Shown here in pieces: positions 25,396 to 35,833 of a stretch of DNA of 64,000 bases (its first letter is position 1; each line of letters opens with the position of its first letter). The notes beneath the pieces are model-generated. The model was not told the origin of the DNA. It saw only the letters and a list, made by a program, of their open reading frames with translations, and did no database searches. Where the stretch lies: NCBI RefSeq assembly GCF_916858655.1, contig NZ_CAKASL010000003.1:496001-560000 (forward strand). Direction: 5' to 3'. The DNA is from Aeromicrobium sp. Leaf350 (GTDB lineage Bacteria > Actinomycetota > Actinomycetes > Propionibacteriales > Nocardioidaceae). Both the position numbers and the translations under genes were made by a program.

Positions 25396-26835
25396 ATGGC
25401 CACCGCCGTCGACAGCTACTTCAAGATCTCCCAGCGGGGTTCGAGCGTGGGCCGGGAGGTGCGCGGCGGGGTCGTCACGTTCCTGACGATGGCCTACATC
25501 ATCGTGCTGAACCCGATCATCCTGGCGGGCGTCCCCGACGTCGAGGGCAACTTCCTCGGAGGCGGCTCGGAGCCTGGCTCGGGCTTCGCGACGATCGCGG
25601 CGTGCACCGCGCTGATCGCCGGCCTGCTGTCGATCGCGATGGGCGCGGTCGCCAACTTCCCGCTGGCCATCGCGGCCGGTCTGGGCCTCAACGCCTTCGT
25701 GGCCTACTCCGTCGCCTCGCAGATGACCTGGGCCGACGCGATGGGCCTCGTGGTCCTCGAGGGCCTGGTGATCCTGGTGCTGGTGCTGACGGGCTTCCGG
25801 AAGGCCGTGTTCGACGCGGTGCCGACGCAGCTCAAGACCGCGATCGCGGTGGGCATCGGCCTGTTCATCACCTTCATCGGTCTGGTCGACGCCGGCTTCG
25901 TGCGCACGTCCGGGATCCCCGCCCCGCCCGTGCAGCTGGGCATCGGCAACACGCTCTCGGGCTGGCCGGTCCTGGTCTTCTGCATCACGCTGCTCGTGAT
26001 GTTCGCGCTGCACGCCCGCAAGGTGCCCGGGGCGATCCTCATCGGCATCGTGTTCGGCACGGTGCTGGCCGGCATCGTGCAGGCCCTCACCGACACGCCC
26101 GGTGGTGGAGGCGACCCGACGTCCAAGGGCTGGAACCTCAACGTCCCGTCGTGGCCCGACCAGGTCTTCCAGTCGCCGGACCTCGGCCTGCTGGGCGAGT
26201 TCAACCTGCTGGGCGGTTTCGACCGCATCGGCGTCGTGGCCGCCTTCCTGCTGGTCTTCTCGCTGCTGCTCGCCGACTTCTTCGACACGATGGGCACGAT
26301 GACCGCGGTCGGCGCCGAGGCAGGTCTGAACGACGACGAGGGCACGCCGCCCAACGCGCAGCGCATCCTCATCGTCGACTCGGTCGCCGCCGCGGCCGGT
26401 GGCGCTGCCGGTGTCTCCAGCAACACCTCGTACATCGAGTCGGCCTCCGGTGTCGGGGACGGCGCGCGGACCGGCCTGGCCTCGATCGTGACGGGCCTGC
26501 TGTTCCTGCTGTCGGTCTTCGCGGCTCCGCTCGTGCAGCACATCCCGAGCGAGGCCGCCGTGCCGGCGCTCGTGCTGGTGGGCTTCCTGATGATGACGCA
26601 GGTCGGCGGCATCGACTGGAACGACATCGAGATCGCACTGCCGGCGTTCCTCACGATCGCGCTGATGCCGTTCACGTACTCCATCACGGTCGGCATCGGT
26701 GCCGGCTTCGTCACCTACGTGCTGCTCAAGGTCGTGCGTGGCAAGGCGGCCGTGCTGCACCCCCTGATGTGGATCGTGGCCGCGCTGTTCGTCGTGTACT
26801 TCGCGATCGACCCGATCACCCGCTGGCTCACCTGA
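25396..26835 (+). CDS. NCS2-family purine permease (AzgA/PbuG type)
   Basis: A 479-residue membrane transporter for purine bases such as guanine, hypoxanthine or adenine, driven by protons. It belongs to the AzgA branch of NCS2, with the VTFLTMAYIIVLNP opening and the LLADFFDTMGTM and SSNTSYIESASG motifs that line the substrate site. About 12 to 14 helices are predicted. CAGGAGCACC precedes the ATG at 25396. The exact purine cannot be read from sequence. Confidence 0.92.
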   Translation: MATAVDSYFKISQRGSSVGREVRGGVVTFLTMAYIIVLNPIILAGVPDVEGNFLGGGSEPGSGFATIAACTALIAGLLSIAMGAVANFPLAIAAGLGLNAFVAYSVASQMTWADAMGLVVLEGLVILVLVLTGFRKAVFDAVPTQLKTAIAVGIGLFITFIGLVDAGFVRTSGIPAPPVQLGIGNTLSGWPVLVFCITLLVMFALHARKVPGAILIGIVFGTVLAGIVQALTDTPGGGGDPTSKGWNLNVPSWPDQVFQSPDLGLLGEFNLLGGFDRIGVVAAFLLVFSLLLADFFDTMGTMTAVGAEAGLNDDEGTPPNAQRILIVDSVAAAAGGAAGVSSNTSYIESASGVGDGARTGLASIVTGLLFLLSVFAAPLVQHIPSEAAVPALVLVGFLMMTQVGGIDWNDIEIALPAFLTIALMPFTYSITVGIGAGFVTYVLLKVVRGKAAVLHPLMWIVAALFVVYFAIDPITRWLT

Positions 26836-26869
26836 GGTGGCCGGCCGTCGCCCGGGCTAGGTTGGCTGC

Positions 26870-27391
26870 ATGCTGATCGACCTGGGTGACGGCCGCCGTC
26901 CCACCGTTCCGGAGTCCGCCTTCGTCGCACCGAACGCCACGCTCGTGGGTTCGGTCGAGCTCGCCGAGGGGGCCAGCGTCTGGTACTCAGCCGTGCTGCG
27001 CGCCGACAACGAGCCCATCGTGATCGGGCCCGACTCCAACGTGCAGGACGGGTGCGCGTTCCACGTCGACAAGGGCAAGCCCGTCACGCTCGGGACCGGC
27101 GTCTCGGTGGGCCACAACGCCGTCGTGCACGGGGCGACGATCGGCGACCACTGCCTGATCGGCATGGGCGCGGTCGTCATGAACGGCTCGGTCATCGGCG
27201 CGGAGTCGCTCGTCGCCGCAGGTGCGCTCGTGACCGAGGGCATGCAGGTGCCGCCGCGCTCGCTCGTCGCCGGAGTGCCCGGCAAGGTGCGCCGTGAGCT
27301 CACCGACGAGGAGGTCGAGTCGCTGCACCGCAACGCGCGGACCTACACCGAGCACCGCGAGCTGCACCGCGGCGCCACGATCGTCGACTGA
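26870..27391 (+). CDS. Gamma-carbonic-anhydrase-like protein (YrdA/PaaY type)
   Basis: A 173-residue left-handed beta-helix protein. Hexapeptide repeats run through residues about 15-145. The metal-site histidines are in place (one in AFHVDKG near residue 65, two in GHNAVVHG near 82 and 87). Members are zinc or iron proteins; some hydrate CO2 and some are thioesterase-like. The ATG at 26870 is six bases after TAGGTT. It converges with serC. Confidence 0.88.
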   Translation: MLIDLGDGRRPTVPESAFVAPNATLVGSVELAEGASVWYSAVLRADNEPIVIGPDSNVQDGCAFHVDKGKPVTLGTGVSVGHNAVVHGATIGDHCLIGMGAVVMNGSVIGAESLVAAGALVTEGMQVPPRSLVAGVPGKVRRELTDEEVESLHRNARTYTEHRELHRGATIVD

Positions 27392-27415
27392 GGGTCGTCG
27401 CACCTCAGGGGGCGG

Positions 27416-28637
<1,222 letters not shown>

Positions 28638-28728
28638 TCAGACGCGGACGCCCTGAACGGCTAGGGTGCTGCCAGACAATTCAGCCCCGACCCGACGGGG
28701 CTGGCCGGACCGGAGGGTGGGCGCCGTC

Positions 28729-30696
28729 ATGAGTACCTGGCGACTCGCCATCGACTTCGGCACCTCGAACTCGACGGCGGCCATCCAGATCGACGGCCGT
28801 GACCCGCAGACGGTCCGGCTGTCCGACAGCGGCGACGTCATGCCGTCGGCCGTGTTCGCCGACGCGGGTGGTCTCACGGTGGGCGTCGAGGCGACGCGGC
28901 GCATGCTCCTGGACCCCAGCGCGTTCGAGCGCAACCCCAAGCGACTCGTCGGGCAACGCGTCGTGCAGCTCGGTGGCACCGATCGCGAGGTCGTCGACCT
29001 GGTCGCCGCGGTCCTGCGCACGGTCACGCAGCGGGCCGCCCGCGTCGCCGGCGGCGGACGCCCCGCCGAGCTCACCCTGACCTACCCGGCCGGCTACCAG
29101 CGCGCCCGCCGCGACGTCCTCGTCGAGGCGGCCGAGCGAGCCGGCTTCCCGCGCTCCGCGGTCGGACTGCTGCCCGAGCCGGTCGCCGCGGTCTCCCGCT
29201 ACGCCCAGCACGCCCCGCTGCCTCCGGGGGGCAGCCACCTCTGCGTCGTCGACGTCGGCGGCGGCACCGCCGACATCGCGGTCATGCGGGTCACCGGCGA
29301 CGCCCTGCGTCCCTTCGAGGTCGTCTCGACGGCCGGTCGCCCCGACCTCGGCGGCGGACTGTTCGACCTCCGGCTCGAGAACATCGTGCTCGACGCGGTG
29401 CGTGCCGGCGGTCACCCCGAGGTCCTGGCAGCACTGGAGAGCACGGCCGGTCTCGGCGCTCGTCGCGCCCTGCGCGAGCAGGTCGCCCAGGCCAAGCACG
29501 CCCTCTCCGAGAGCGAGTCGACGACGGTGCCCGTCGTCACCAGTGGCGGAGCGGTCACGGTCACGGTCACGGCCGACGAGTTCGCCGAGTCGATCGCCGA
29601 CGACGTCGAGCAGATCACCGCGCTGACGGTCGAGGCGTGCAGCCGCGCCGGCCTCAAGCCCACCGAGCTCGCCACGGTGTACCTCACGGGCGGCGCCTCG
29701 CTGGTGCGCCCGCTGCAGACCTCCCTCGCCCGCGTCGTCGGCCAGCCCGCAGCCACGCTCGACGACCCGAAGCTCATCACGTGCCTCGGCGCGCTGTCGC
29801 CGCTCGGTCGCCAGCTGCGCGAGCCCGCCATCGCGCCGATGGCCTCGCCGGCCGCGCCGGCTCCGGCTCCCGCCCCGCGTCCGGCGCCGGCCCCGCGCCC
29901 GGCGCCCGCTCCGCGACCCGCTCCCGCCCCGGCCCCCGCGCCTGCGACACCCACTCCGGCCGAGACCACCGGTGGATTCCCGGCGGTCCAGGCCTACAGC
30001 CCGGCCCCCACCCCGTACCAGCCGCATGCGTCCTACGGCGGCGGAGGACCTCAGGGCCCCCGCAAGCGGCGCACGCTGCTCATCGGGCTCGCCGCAGCCG
30101 CCCTCGTGCTGGTGGGCGGCGGCGTGGCTGCCGCCGTGACTCTGCTCGGCGGCGGGGACGACCCGAACCCGCAGACGTCGTCGGACCCCGAACCCACGCG
30201 CGAGACGCCCACGGAGGAGCCGAGCGAGGACACGGACTGCGCCGACAGTCCCGACCTCACGACGCAGGAGTGCACGCTCCTCAACGACGCCATCGCCGCC
30301 AACGCGCCCCTGCAGCCGGGTGACTGCGAGGGCATCGACCCGCTGGGCGCCCAGATCGCCATCACCTGCTTCGCGACCGAGGACGACTCAGGGTTCAAGC
30401 CCGAGTTCCTCAACATCTACGGCTACGGCGACGCCACGTCGATGGACGAGGTGTTCCAGGGCGTGATCGAGACGGAGGGGCTCACGGGCCCGCAGAAGCT
30501 CGACGGATCACCCGGCTGGGGCACCTGGAACTACGAGAACGAGTCGGTCGACGCCGGCAAGATCCTGCTGCAGTACAGCGAGGCCGAGGACCTGAGCTAC
30601 GTGGCCTGGACCGACACCGACAACCTCATCGAGATCTGGGCCACGGTCGACGGAAGCCAGCTCCCGGAGATGTACCAGTGGTGGGCGAGTGCGTGA
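28729..30696 (+). CDS. Hsp70-family ATPase with membrane anchor and external C-terminal domain
   Basis: A 655-residue protein. Residues 1-365 form an actin-like Hsp70 ATPase with both phosphate loops (IDFGTSNS at 8-15; VDVGGGTADIA near 174-184) and the adenosine motif LTGGASLV near 318. It has no substrate-binding domain of DnaK type. Instead there is a Pro-Ala linker of repeated PAPAPRP units (about 377-407), basic residues (RKRRT), one transmembrane helix (about 447-472) and an outside domain of some 180 residues with four cysteines. It heads a co-directional cluster with two dynamins. A link between cytoplasmic ATP state and the envelope is inferred. Confidence 0.88.
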   Translation: MSTWRLAIDFGTSNSTAAIQIDGRDPQTVRLSDSGDVMPSAVFADAGGLTVGVEATRRMLLDPSAFERNPKRLVGQRVVQLGGTDREVVDLVAAVLRTVTQRAARVAGGGRPAELTLTYPAGYQRARRDVLVEAAERAGFPRSAVGLLPEPVAAVSRYAQHAPLPPGGSHLCVVDVGGGTADIAVMRVTGDALRPFEVVSTAGRPDLGGGLFDLRLENIVLDAVRAGGHPEVLAALESTAGLGARRALREQVAQAKHALSESESTTVPVVTSGGAVTVTVTADEFAESIADDVEQITALTVEACSRAGLKPTELATVYLTGGASLVRPLQTSLARVVGQPAATLDDPKLITCLGALSPLGRQLREPAIAPMASPAAPAPAPAPRPAPAPRPAPAPRPAPAPAPAPATPTPAETTGGFPAVQAYSPAPTPYQPHASYGGGGPQGPRKRRTLLIGLAAAALVLVGGGVAAAVTLLGGGDDPNPQTSSDPEPTRETPTEEPSEDTDCADSPDLTTQECTLLNDAIAANAPLQPGDCEGIDPLGAQIAITCFATEDDSGFKPEFLNIYGYGDATSMDEVFQGVIETEGLTGPQKLDGSPGWGTWNYENESVDAGKILLQYSEAEDLSYVAWTDTDNLIEIWATVDGSQLPEMYQWWASA

Positions 30697-30711
30697 GCCG
30701 GGTCCGACTCC

Positions 30712-32634
30712 ATGAGCCCGGCCCGTCCCTCGCTGTCGCCTGACCGGCCCCGTCTGACCGCGGCCCAGGGTCGCGCCGTCCGTTCGACCGTGATGGCGCT
30801 CAAGGGCACCGAGTTCGAGCCGTGGGCCGACGCCATGTCGACCGCGCTCGCCTCGGCGGCGCCGTCCGTCGCGTCGGCCGTCGTCGTGGGCGAGGTCAAG
30901 CGGGGCAAGAGCACGCTCGTCAACGCGATCCTCGGCCAGGCGGACCTGGTCCCGGCCGGGCTCGGCGTCGTGACGGCCGGGTTCGTGCGTGTCGCCCCGC
31001 CCACCGACGACCTCGTCGACGGGCAGGCGCGCCTCCAGTTCGCCGACGGCACGACCCGACAGGTCGGACTCGACGTGGCCCGCGAGGTCGCCGTCGCCGG
31101 CACCACGGGGCGCGACGACGACCCGGCCTTCGTCGGCATCACGATCGCGCACGACTCGGCGTCGCTGCCGGGTGTCGCGCTCGTCGACACCCCGGGCATC
31201 GCCGGCCTGACCAAGGGACACACCGAGCTCGCGGCGCTCGCCGCCGCCCAGGGCGGTGTGCTGGTCGTGGTGACCGACGCGGGCCAGGTCCTGACCCGGC
31301 CGGAGCTCGAGTTCCTCACCGAGGTCTCGGCGCGGGTCGAGCAGGCCGTCTTCGCCCTGACCAAGATCGACCACCACCCCTCGGGGTGGGAGGAGGTCAT
31401 GGCCGAGAACCGAGCCCTCCTGCGGCAGCACGCGCCGCGGTTCGCCGACGCACCCATCTGCCCCGTGTCCTCGACCGTGGCGCTCGAGGTCAGCGCGCTC
31501 GAGAACAACGGCCTCGACCCCGCCGAGAGTGCGGACCTGCGGGAGTACGCCGGGATCGACGCCCTGGCCTCGGCCGTGCGTGAGCGCCTCGTCGAACCGT
31601 CGTCCATCGCGGTCGCGAACGCCCTCCGGTCCGGGCTCTCCGGCATCGAGCGGTACGAGGCGAAGCGGCGGCGCACGATCTCGGCCCTCGAGTCGGCCGG
31701 GCAGCAGGTGCCCGAGCTCGACGCCCTCGTGACGCGCCTGCGCGGGCTCCAGGAGCAGGGCGACCGCTGGTCGCTCGACCTCAACTCCGACTCCAGCGTC
31801 CTGCGCGCCGATGTGCTCCACCGTGCTTCGCAGCACCTGGTCGCGGTCCGGCAGTACTGGACGGGCGTCGCGCACGAGCGCCGCAAGGAGAACCCGGAGA
31901 AGGTCATCGAGGAGGTCGCGGTCAGCCTGACGGCCGAGCTGCGGGCCATCGTGTCCACCTCGATCTCGGACTTCATCGGCGGATTCCACCTGCAGGCCGA
32001 CCAGCTGTTCCGCTCGATCGGGCGCGACCTCGCCACCGCGGTGCGACTCAACCCGGACGTCGACGACCTCGCCATGGCCGAGGTCGCGGAGGCCGAGTAC
32101 AGCGGCAGCTTCGACGCCACGCTGGCCAGCACCGCGATGATCGGCTCGAGCATGGGCGGGCTCGTGGCCGGCCTGATCGCCCCGGCGATCATCGCGCCGG
32201 TGTTCTCGATCGTCGGCGGCGCGGCCTGGTACATCGTCAACTACCGCACCCGCCGGGCCCACAACCTCGAGCGCCTCGTGACCCAGACCGCCTCGACGGC
32301 CGTGAACCGGGCCGAGACGCACCTGCGCTTCGCCGTCGACCGGGCCCGCACCGTGATGCTCCGCGACGTCACGATCGCCTTCCGCTACGAGCTGAAGGCG
32401 GCGCTCGACTCCGCGAAGGCCGAGCTCGAAGCCGCGCGCAGGGCCGCCGCCGAGACCCCGGAGCGGCTGCGGCGGGAGGTCGCGAACGAGACGCGTCACC
32501 TCGAGGCATTGCGCGCACAGCGCGAGGAGCTGCAGGCTGTCATGGCAGAGGCGCTCGCGCCTCGACCGGCCCCGGCGCCACGGACCCGAAAGTCCTCGGG
32601 AACAAACGCGCAGGGCGACACCTCAGAGGTGTGA
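30712..32634 (+). CDS. Dynamin-family GTPase with membrane segment
   Basis: A 640-residue bacterial dynamin-like protein. The GTPase has P-loop GEVKRGKST (residues about 60-68), G3 DTPG (about 159) and G4 TKID (about 217). A long helical stalk follows, then a hydrophobic paddle near 476-508 (GGLVAGLIAPAIIAPVFSIV) able to enter the membrane, and a C-terminal coiled coil rich in Glu and Arg. It is 15 bases after the Hsp70-like gene. Bacterial dynamins shape or fuse membranes; mycobacterial IniA is a known relative in type. The partner may be the second dynamin at 34244. Confidence 0.9.
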   Translation: MSPARPSLSPDRPRLTAAQGRAVRSTVMALKGTEFEPWADAMSTALASAAPSVASAVVVGEVKRGKSTLVNAILGQADLVPAGLGVVTAGFVRVAPPTDDLVDGQARLQFADGTTRQVGLDVAREVAVAGTTGRDDDPAFVGITIAHDSASLPGVALVDTPGIAGLTKGHTELAALAAAQGGVLVVVTDAGQVLTRPELEFLTEVSARVEQAVFALTKIDHHPSGWEEVMAENRALLRQHAPRFADAPICPVSSTVALEVSALENNGLDPAESADLREYAGIDALASAVRERLVEPSSIAVANALRSGLSGIERYEAKRRRTISALESAGQQVPELDALVTRLRGLQEQGDRWSLDLNSDSSVLRADVLHRASQHLVAVRQYWTGVAHERRKENPEKVIEEVAVSLTAELRAIVSTSISDFIGGFHLQADQLFRSIGRDLATAVRLNPDVDDLAMAEVAEAEYSGSFDATLASTAMIGSSMGGLVAGLIAPAIIAPVFSIVGGAAWYIVNYRTRRAHNLERLVTQTASTAVNRAETHLRFAVDRARTVMLRDVTIAFRYELKAALDSAKAELEAARRAAAETPERLRREVANETRHLEALRAQREELQAVMAEALAPRPAPAPRTRKSSGTNAQGDTSEV

Positions 32635-32662
32635 CGAACCCACAGCGACCGAGGAGCCCACG

Positions 32663-33907
32663 ATGTCCGACCCGAGCGACGACCTGATCGGCAACCAGCA
32701 GTTCGACGACCTCGACGGAGACGGCGTCATCGACACCGTCGTCGAGTACTTCGACGACAACACGTCCATCGCGACGTACGACACCGACGGCGACGGTGAG
32801 GTCGACGCGGCCGACATCGACTCCGACGGCGACGGCAAGGTCGACCTCGCGGTCGTCGACCTGGGCAACGGTGAGGTCGGTGTCTACGAGGACCCGAGCA
32901 ACCCGTCGGCGCAGCCGGTCGTCATGGACCTCGAGGAGGCGGCCGAGGTCGCCCCCGACCTGGTCTCGACCTTCGGCGACGAGCTCGGCGAGTCCGACTT
33001 CGAGCAGACGGACTTCGACACCGACTCCGACGACGAGGACGAGGACGACAAGGACTCGCCCCAGGACGACGAGGACGAGGACGAGAAGGACTCCGACACC
33101 CCCACGAGCTGGTTCGCTCCCGCCGACGACTCCGACGACAAGGACGCCGATCCGGTCGACTTCGACGACGAGGACGAGGACGACTCCGACGACGACGGCA
33201 AGCACCCGCAGGGCGACCCGAGCAGCACCGGCCTGGTCGGTGACCCGTTCGGCGACGCCGAGCTGTGGTTCGAGCAGGCCGTGAACGGCACGTGTGGTCC
33301 CTCGGCGATCGCGCAGATCGTCTCGGAGTACACCGGCGAGACCTTCGCCAACGAGGAGGAGTTCGCCACCTGGGCGATCGACAACGGCGTGATGGAGGTG
33401 CTGCCCGACGGCACCACGACCGGCATGTACGCCGACGACATCGTCGAGATGCTCGAGGCGCACGGCGTTCCCGCCGAGCTCGAGGAGGGCCTGGAGATCC
33501 AGGACCTCAAGGAGATGCTGGCCGACGACGTGGGTGTGGCCGTCATGGTCGACGCCGACGAGTACTGGGGCCCGATGTACGGCTACGACCCGGGACCCGA
33601 GAACAACGCGGTCAACCACATCGTGATGGTCACGGGCATCGACGAGGACAAGGGCGTCGTCTACGTGAACGACACCGGCACGCCCGACGGCGAGGCCATG
33701 GAGATCCCGATCGAGTACTTCGAGGACGCGTGGGAGGACGGCAACAACCAGGCCGTCGTCTGCGACGAGCCGGCGCCCGACACCGCGGCCTCCACGGTCG
33801 GCTCGGGCCTCCCGCAGTCCGAGGCGGTCTCCACGATGCTCGACGGCAAGTGGGCGCTGCTGCCCGTCGTCCTCCGGGGCGACGAGGTCGCCGCGGCCAC
33901 GGCTTGA
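32663..33907 (+). CDS. Asp-rich, C39-like papain-fold protease candidate
   Basis: A 414-residue, extremely acidic protein. Residues about 15-60 hold DxDGDG repeats like calcium-binding EF or thrombospondin type 3 loops (DLDGDGVID, DTDGDGEVD, DSDGDGKVD). Residues about 110-195 are almost pure Asp/Glu. Residues about 200-365 look like a C39-type cysteine protease: NGTCGPSAIAQI with Cys211, VNHIVMVTG with His319, and YVNDTG with Asn336 or Asp337. No signal peptide is seen, so export is uncertain. AGGAG lies ten bases before the ATG. It sits between two dynamin genes; a protease or amidase role is inferred. Confidence 0.78.
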   Translation: MSDPSDDLIGNQQFDDLDGDGVIDTVVEYFDDNTSIATYDTDGDGEVDAADIDSDGDGKVDLAVVDLGNGEVGVYEDPSNPSAQPVVMDLEEAAEVAPDLVSTFGDELGESDFEQTDFDTDSDDEDEDDKDSPQDDEDEDEKDSDTPTSWFAPADDSDDKDADPVDFDDEDEDDSDDDGKHPQGDPSSTGLVGDPFGDAELWFEQAVNGTCGPSAIAQIVSEYTGETFANEEEFATWAIDNGVMEVLPDGTTTGMYADDIVEMLEAHGVPAELEEGLEIQDLKEMLADDVGVAVMVDADEYWGPMYGYDPGPENNAVNHIVMVTGIDEDKGVVYVNDTGTPDGEAMEIPIEYFEDAWEDGNNQAVVCDEPAPDTAASTVGSGLPQSEAVSTMLDGKWALLPVVLRGDEVAAATA

Positions 33908-33931
33908 TCCGGATCGGGAGACTGGATCACG

Positions 33932-34240
33932 ATGTCTGATCAGCTGCCCCTCGCCGAGGTCCCGGAGTCCACGTGGCTCCGGGCCCTCGCCCAGGCCCTC
34001 GACCCCGACGCCGAGACGTCCGACGACGCCCTGGCGCCCGAGGACGACCCGGTCGCCGACTACTTCGACGACCAGTCCGACGACGCGGACGACGACGCCG
34101 ACGATGCGTCCGACGTCCTCGGGAGCTCCGCCGACGACGGCCCGCACGTCTGGGACGCCGACGACGACTGGACGCCGACCAGCGACGCCGTCGACCACGA
34201 CGCGCACGACGACCTGCACGGCGACGACGGGATCGGGTGA
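33932..34240 (+). CDS. Small highly acidic protein of unknown function
   Basis: A 102-residue protein with no recognised family. Residues 1-30 could form an amphipathic helix (PESTWLRALAQAL); the rest is rich in Asp, with runs such as DDADDDADDASD and a short DDDWTPTSD segment. Its composition matches the Asp-rich part of the preceding protein. A TCGGGAGACTGG ribosome site precedes the ATG. It lies three bases before the second dynamin gene and is probably co-transcribed. A binding or chaperone-like role toward the dynamins is only a guess. Confidence 0.7.
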   Translation: MSDQLPLAEVPESTWLRALAQALDPDAETSDDALAPEDDPVADYFDDQSDDADDDADDASDVLGSSADDGPHVWDADDDWTPTSDAVDHDAHDDLHGDDGIG

Positions 34241-34243
34241 CGG

Positions 34244-35752
34244 GTGACGCCCGTCGTGCGGCGTGTCGACACGCTGCTCCACCAGATCGAGGCCGTGGCG
34301 AGCCCGACGGTCCGTGAGGTCGCCTCACGCCGTCGGGCCGCCCTGCACGACCCGCTCCGACTCGCCGTCGTGGGGCGGGTCAAGGCCGGCAAGTCGACCC
34401 TCGTCAACGCCCTGATCGGTCGGCGCATCGCGCCGACCCGAGCGGGGGAGTGCACCCGGGTCGTCACGTGGTTCGAGTTCGGCTCGCCCGACGGGGCCGC
34501 GGTCGTCCACTGCCACGACGGTCGCGAGATCCCGATCTCGCTGGTCGAGGGCCGACTTCCGGAGGACCTCCCGGTGCCGGCCGAGGAGGTCAAGCGCCTC
34601 GTGGTGCGGCTGCAGTCGGCCTCGCTGCGGGGGCTCACCCTCATCGACACGCCCGGCCTGTCGTCGCTGACCCGCGAGAACGAGGAGGTCACGCGGAGCG
34701 CCGTGCTCGGCGACTCCTTGACCTCCCAGCACGCCAGCGGCGACGCCGACGCCGTGCTGTTCCTGTTCCGCCAGGAGCAGCGCGAGGACGAGGCGGAGTT
34801 CCTCAAGCAGTTCCGGGCTGCCTCGGGCGAGATGAACGGCTCGGCGGTCAACGCCGTCGGCGTGCTCTCCCAGGCCGACCTCCTGGCCGACGCGGCCGGC
34901 GACGACCCCATGCGACCGGCCCGCGACCAGGCCCGCCGCCTCGCGACGTCACGGATCGGCGAGGTCGGTGACGTCGTCCCGGTCTCGGGCCTGCTGGCGG
35001 AGACGTCGCGGACCGGGCGCCTGCGGGAGCGTGACGTCGTCGACCTGGCCACGCTCTCCGAGGTCGCCCCCGTGCGACTGCGCACCGGAGTCGGCCTGGA
35101 GGCCGTCCTGGCCAAGGAACGCGTCCGCGACCTGCAGGACAAGCTGGGTCCGTTCGGGCTCGAGGCCGGTCGACTGGAGGCGAGCGAGGGCTCGGACCGC
35201 TTCGGGCAGTGGCTCTCCGACGTCTCCGGCATCGACGGTCTCCAGCGGCTGGTGCGTGACCACGTCCAGGCCCGCGCCGGCGGGCTCAAGGCACTCCGCG
35301 CCCTCGACGCGGTGGAGCGCGCCGCGCGGCACAGCGGGGCCGACCAGGCCGTGCTCGACCTCGTCGAGCAGGCGCTCGTGGCGCCGGAGCTGCAGATCGT
35401 GCGTGAGATCCAGGCGATCGGCATGCTGCGCTCGACCCGGGTCGCGACCGACCTGATCCCCGAGCTCGAGCGGCTCAGCCGCACCGATCACCCCGCCGAG
35501 CAGCTGGGCCTGGGACGCGACACCCCCGTCGCCGAGATCGCGTCGGAGGCGCGGCGCCGCTCGGGAGAGGCGCAGAGCCGCGCGACGCTGGCCTACGCCC
35601 CGGGCGAGGCCGAGGCGGCTCGGGTGCTGGCGCAGTCGTACCGGGCCATCGCCCAGCGGGCCGAGTCGCCGGAACCTCCTCCGGTCCCGCTGCCTCCGGC
35701 GGCGGCCTCGGCACGGCGACCGGTCCCTCCTCCGCCCCCGCCTCCGGGGTGA
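34244..35752 (+). CDS. Second dynamin-family GTPase
   Basis: A 502-residue dynamin-like protein. P-loop GRVKAGKST (residues about 44-52), G3 DTPG (about 135) and G4-like SQAD (about 208) are present; the SQAD departs from the usual TKxD. Helical stalk residues run to about 470, then a Pro-rich tail with a run of prolines (VPPPPPPPG). No clear membrane helix is seen. The GTG start is three bases after the acidic-protein stop, so coupled. Paired dynamins usually form hetero-oligomers, so joint work with the 30712 product is likely. Confidence 0.88.
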   Translation: MTPVVRRVDTLLHQIEAVASPTVREVASRRRAALHDPLRLAVVGRVKAGKSTLVNALIGRRIAPTRAGECTRVVTWFEFGSPDGAAVVHCHDGREIPISLVEGRLPEDLPVPAEEVKRLVVRLQSASLRGLTLIDTPGLSSLTRENEEVTRSAVLGDSLTSQHASGDADAVLFLFRQEQREDEAEFLKQFRAASGEMNGSAVNAVGVLSQADLLADAAGDDPMRPARDQARRLATSRIGEVGDVVPVSGLLAETSRTGRLRERDVVDLATLSEVAPVRLRTGVGLEAVLAKERVRDLQDKLGPFGLEAGRLEASEGSDRFGQWLSDVSGIDGLQRLVRDHVQARAGGLKALRALDAVERAARHSGADQAVLDLVEQALVAPELQIVREIQAIGMLRSTRVATDLIPELERLSRTDHPAEQLGLGRDTPVAEIASEARRRSGEAQSRATLAYAPGEAEAARVLAQSYRAIAQRAESPEPPPVPLPPAAASARRPVPPPPPPPG

Positions 35753-35833
35753 GGGGAGAGGTCCCCGCGCCTTTGACTTCCCGTCGACACCTGCAGAGGT
35801 CATACTGGTGCCCGTCCGAGCGATGGGGGACCG

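Noticed and set aside
28729-30696. Classical DnaK chaperone
   Set aside because: There is no peptide-binding domain or EEVD-like tail, and a transmembrane helix follows the ATPase.
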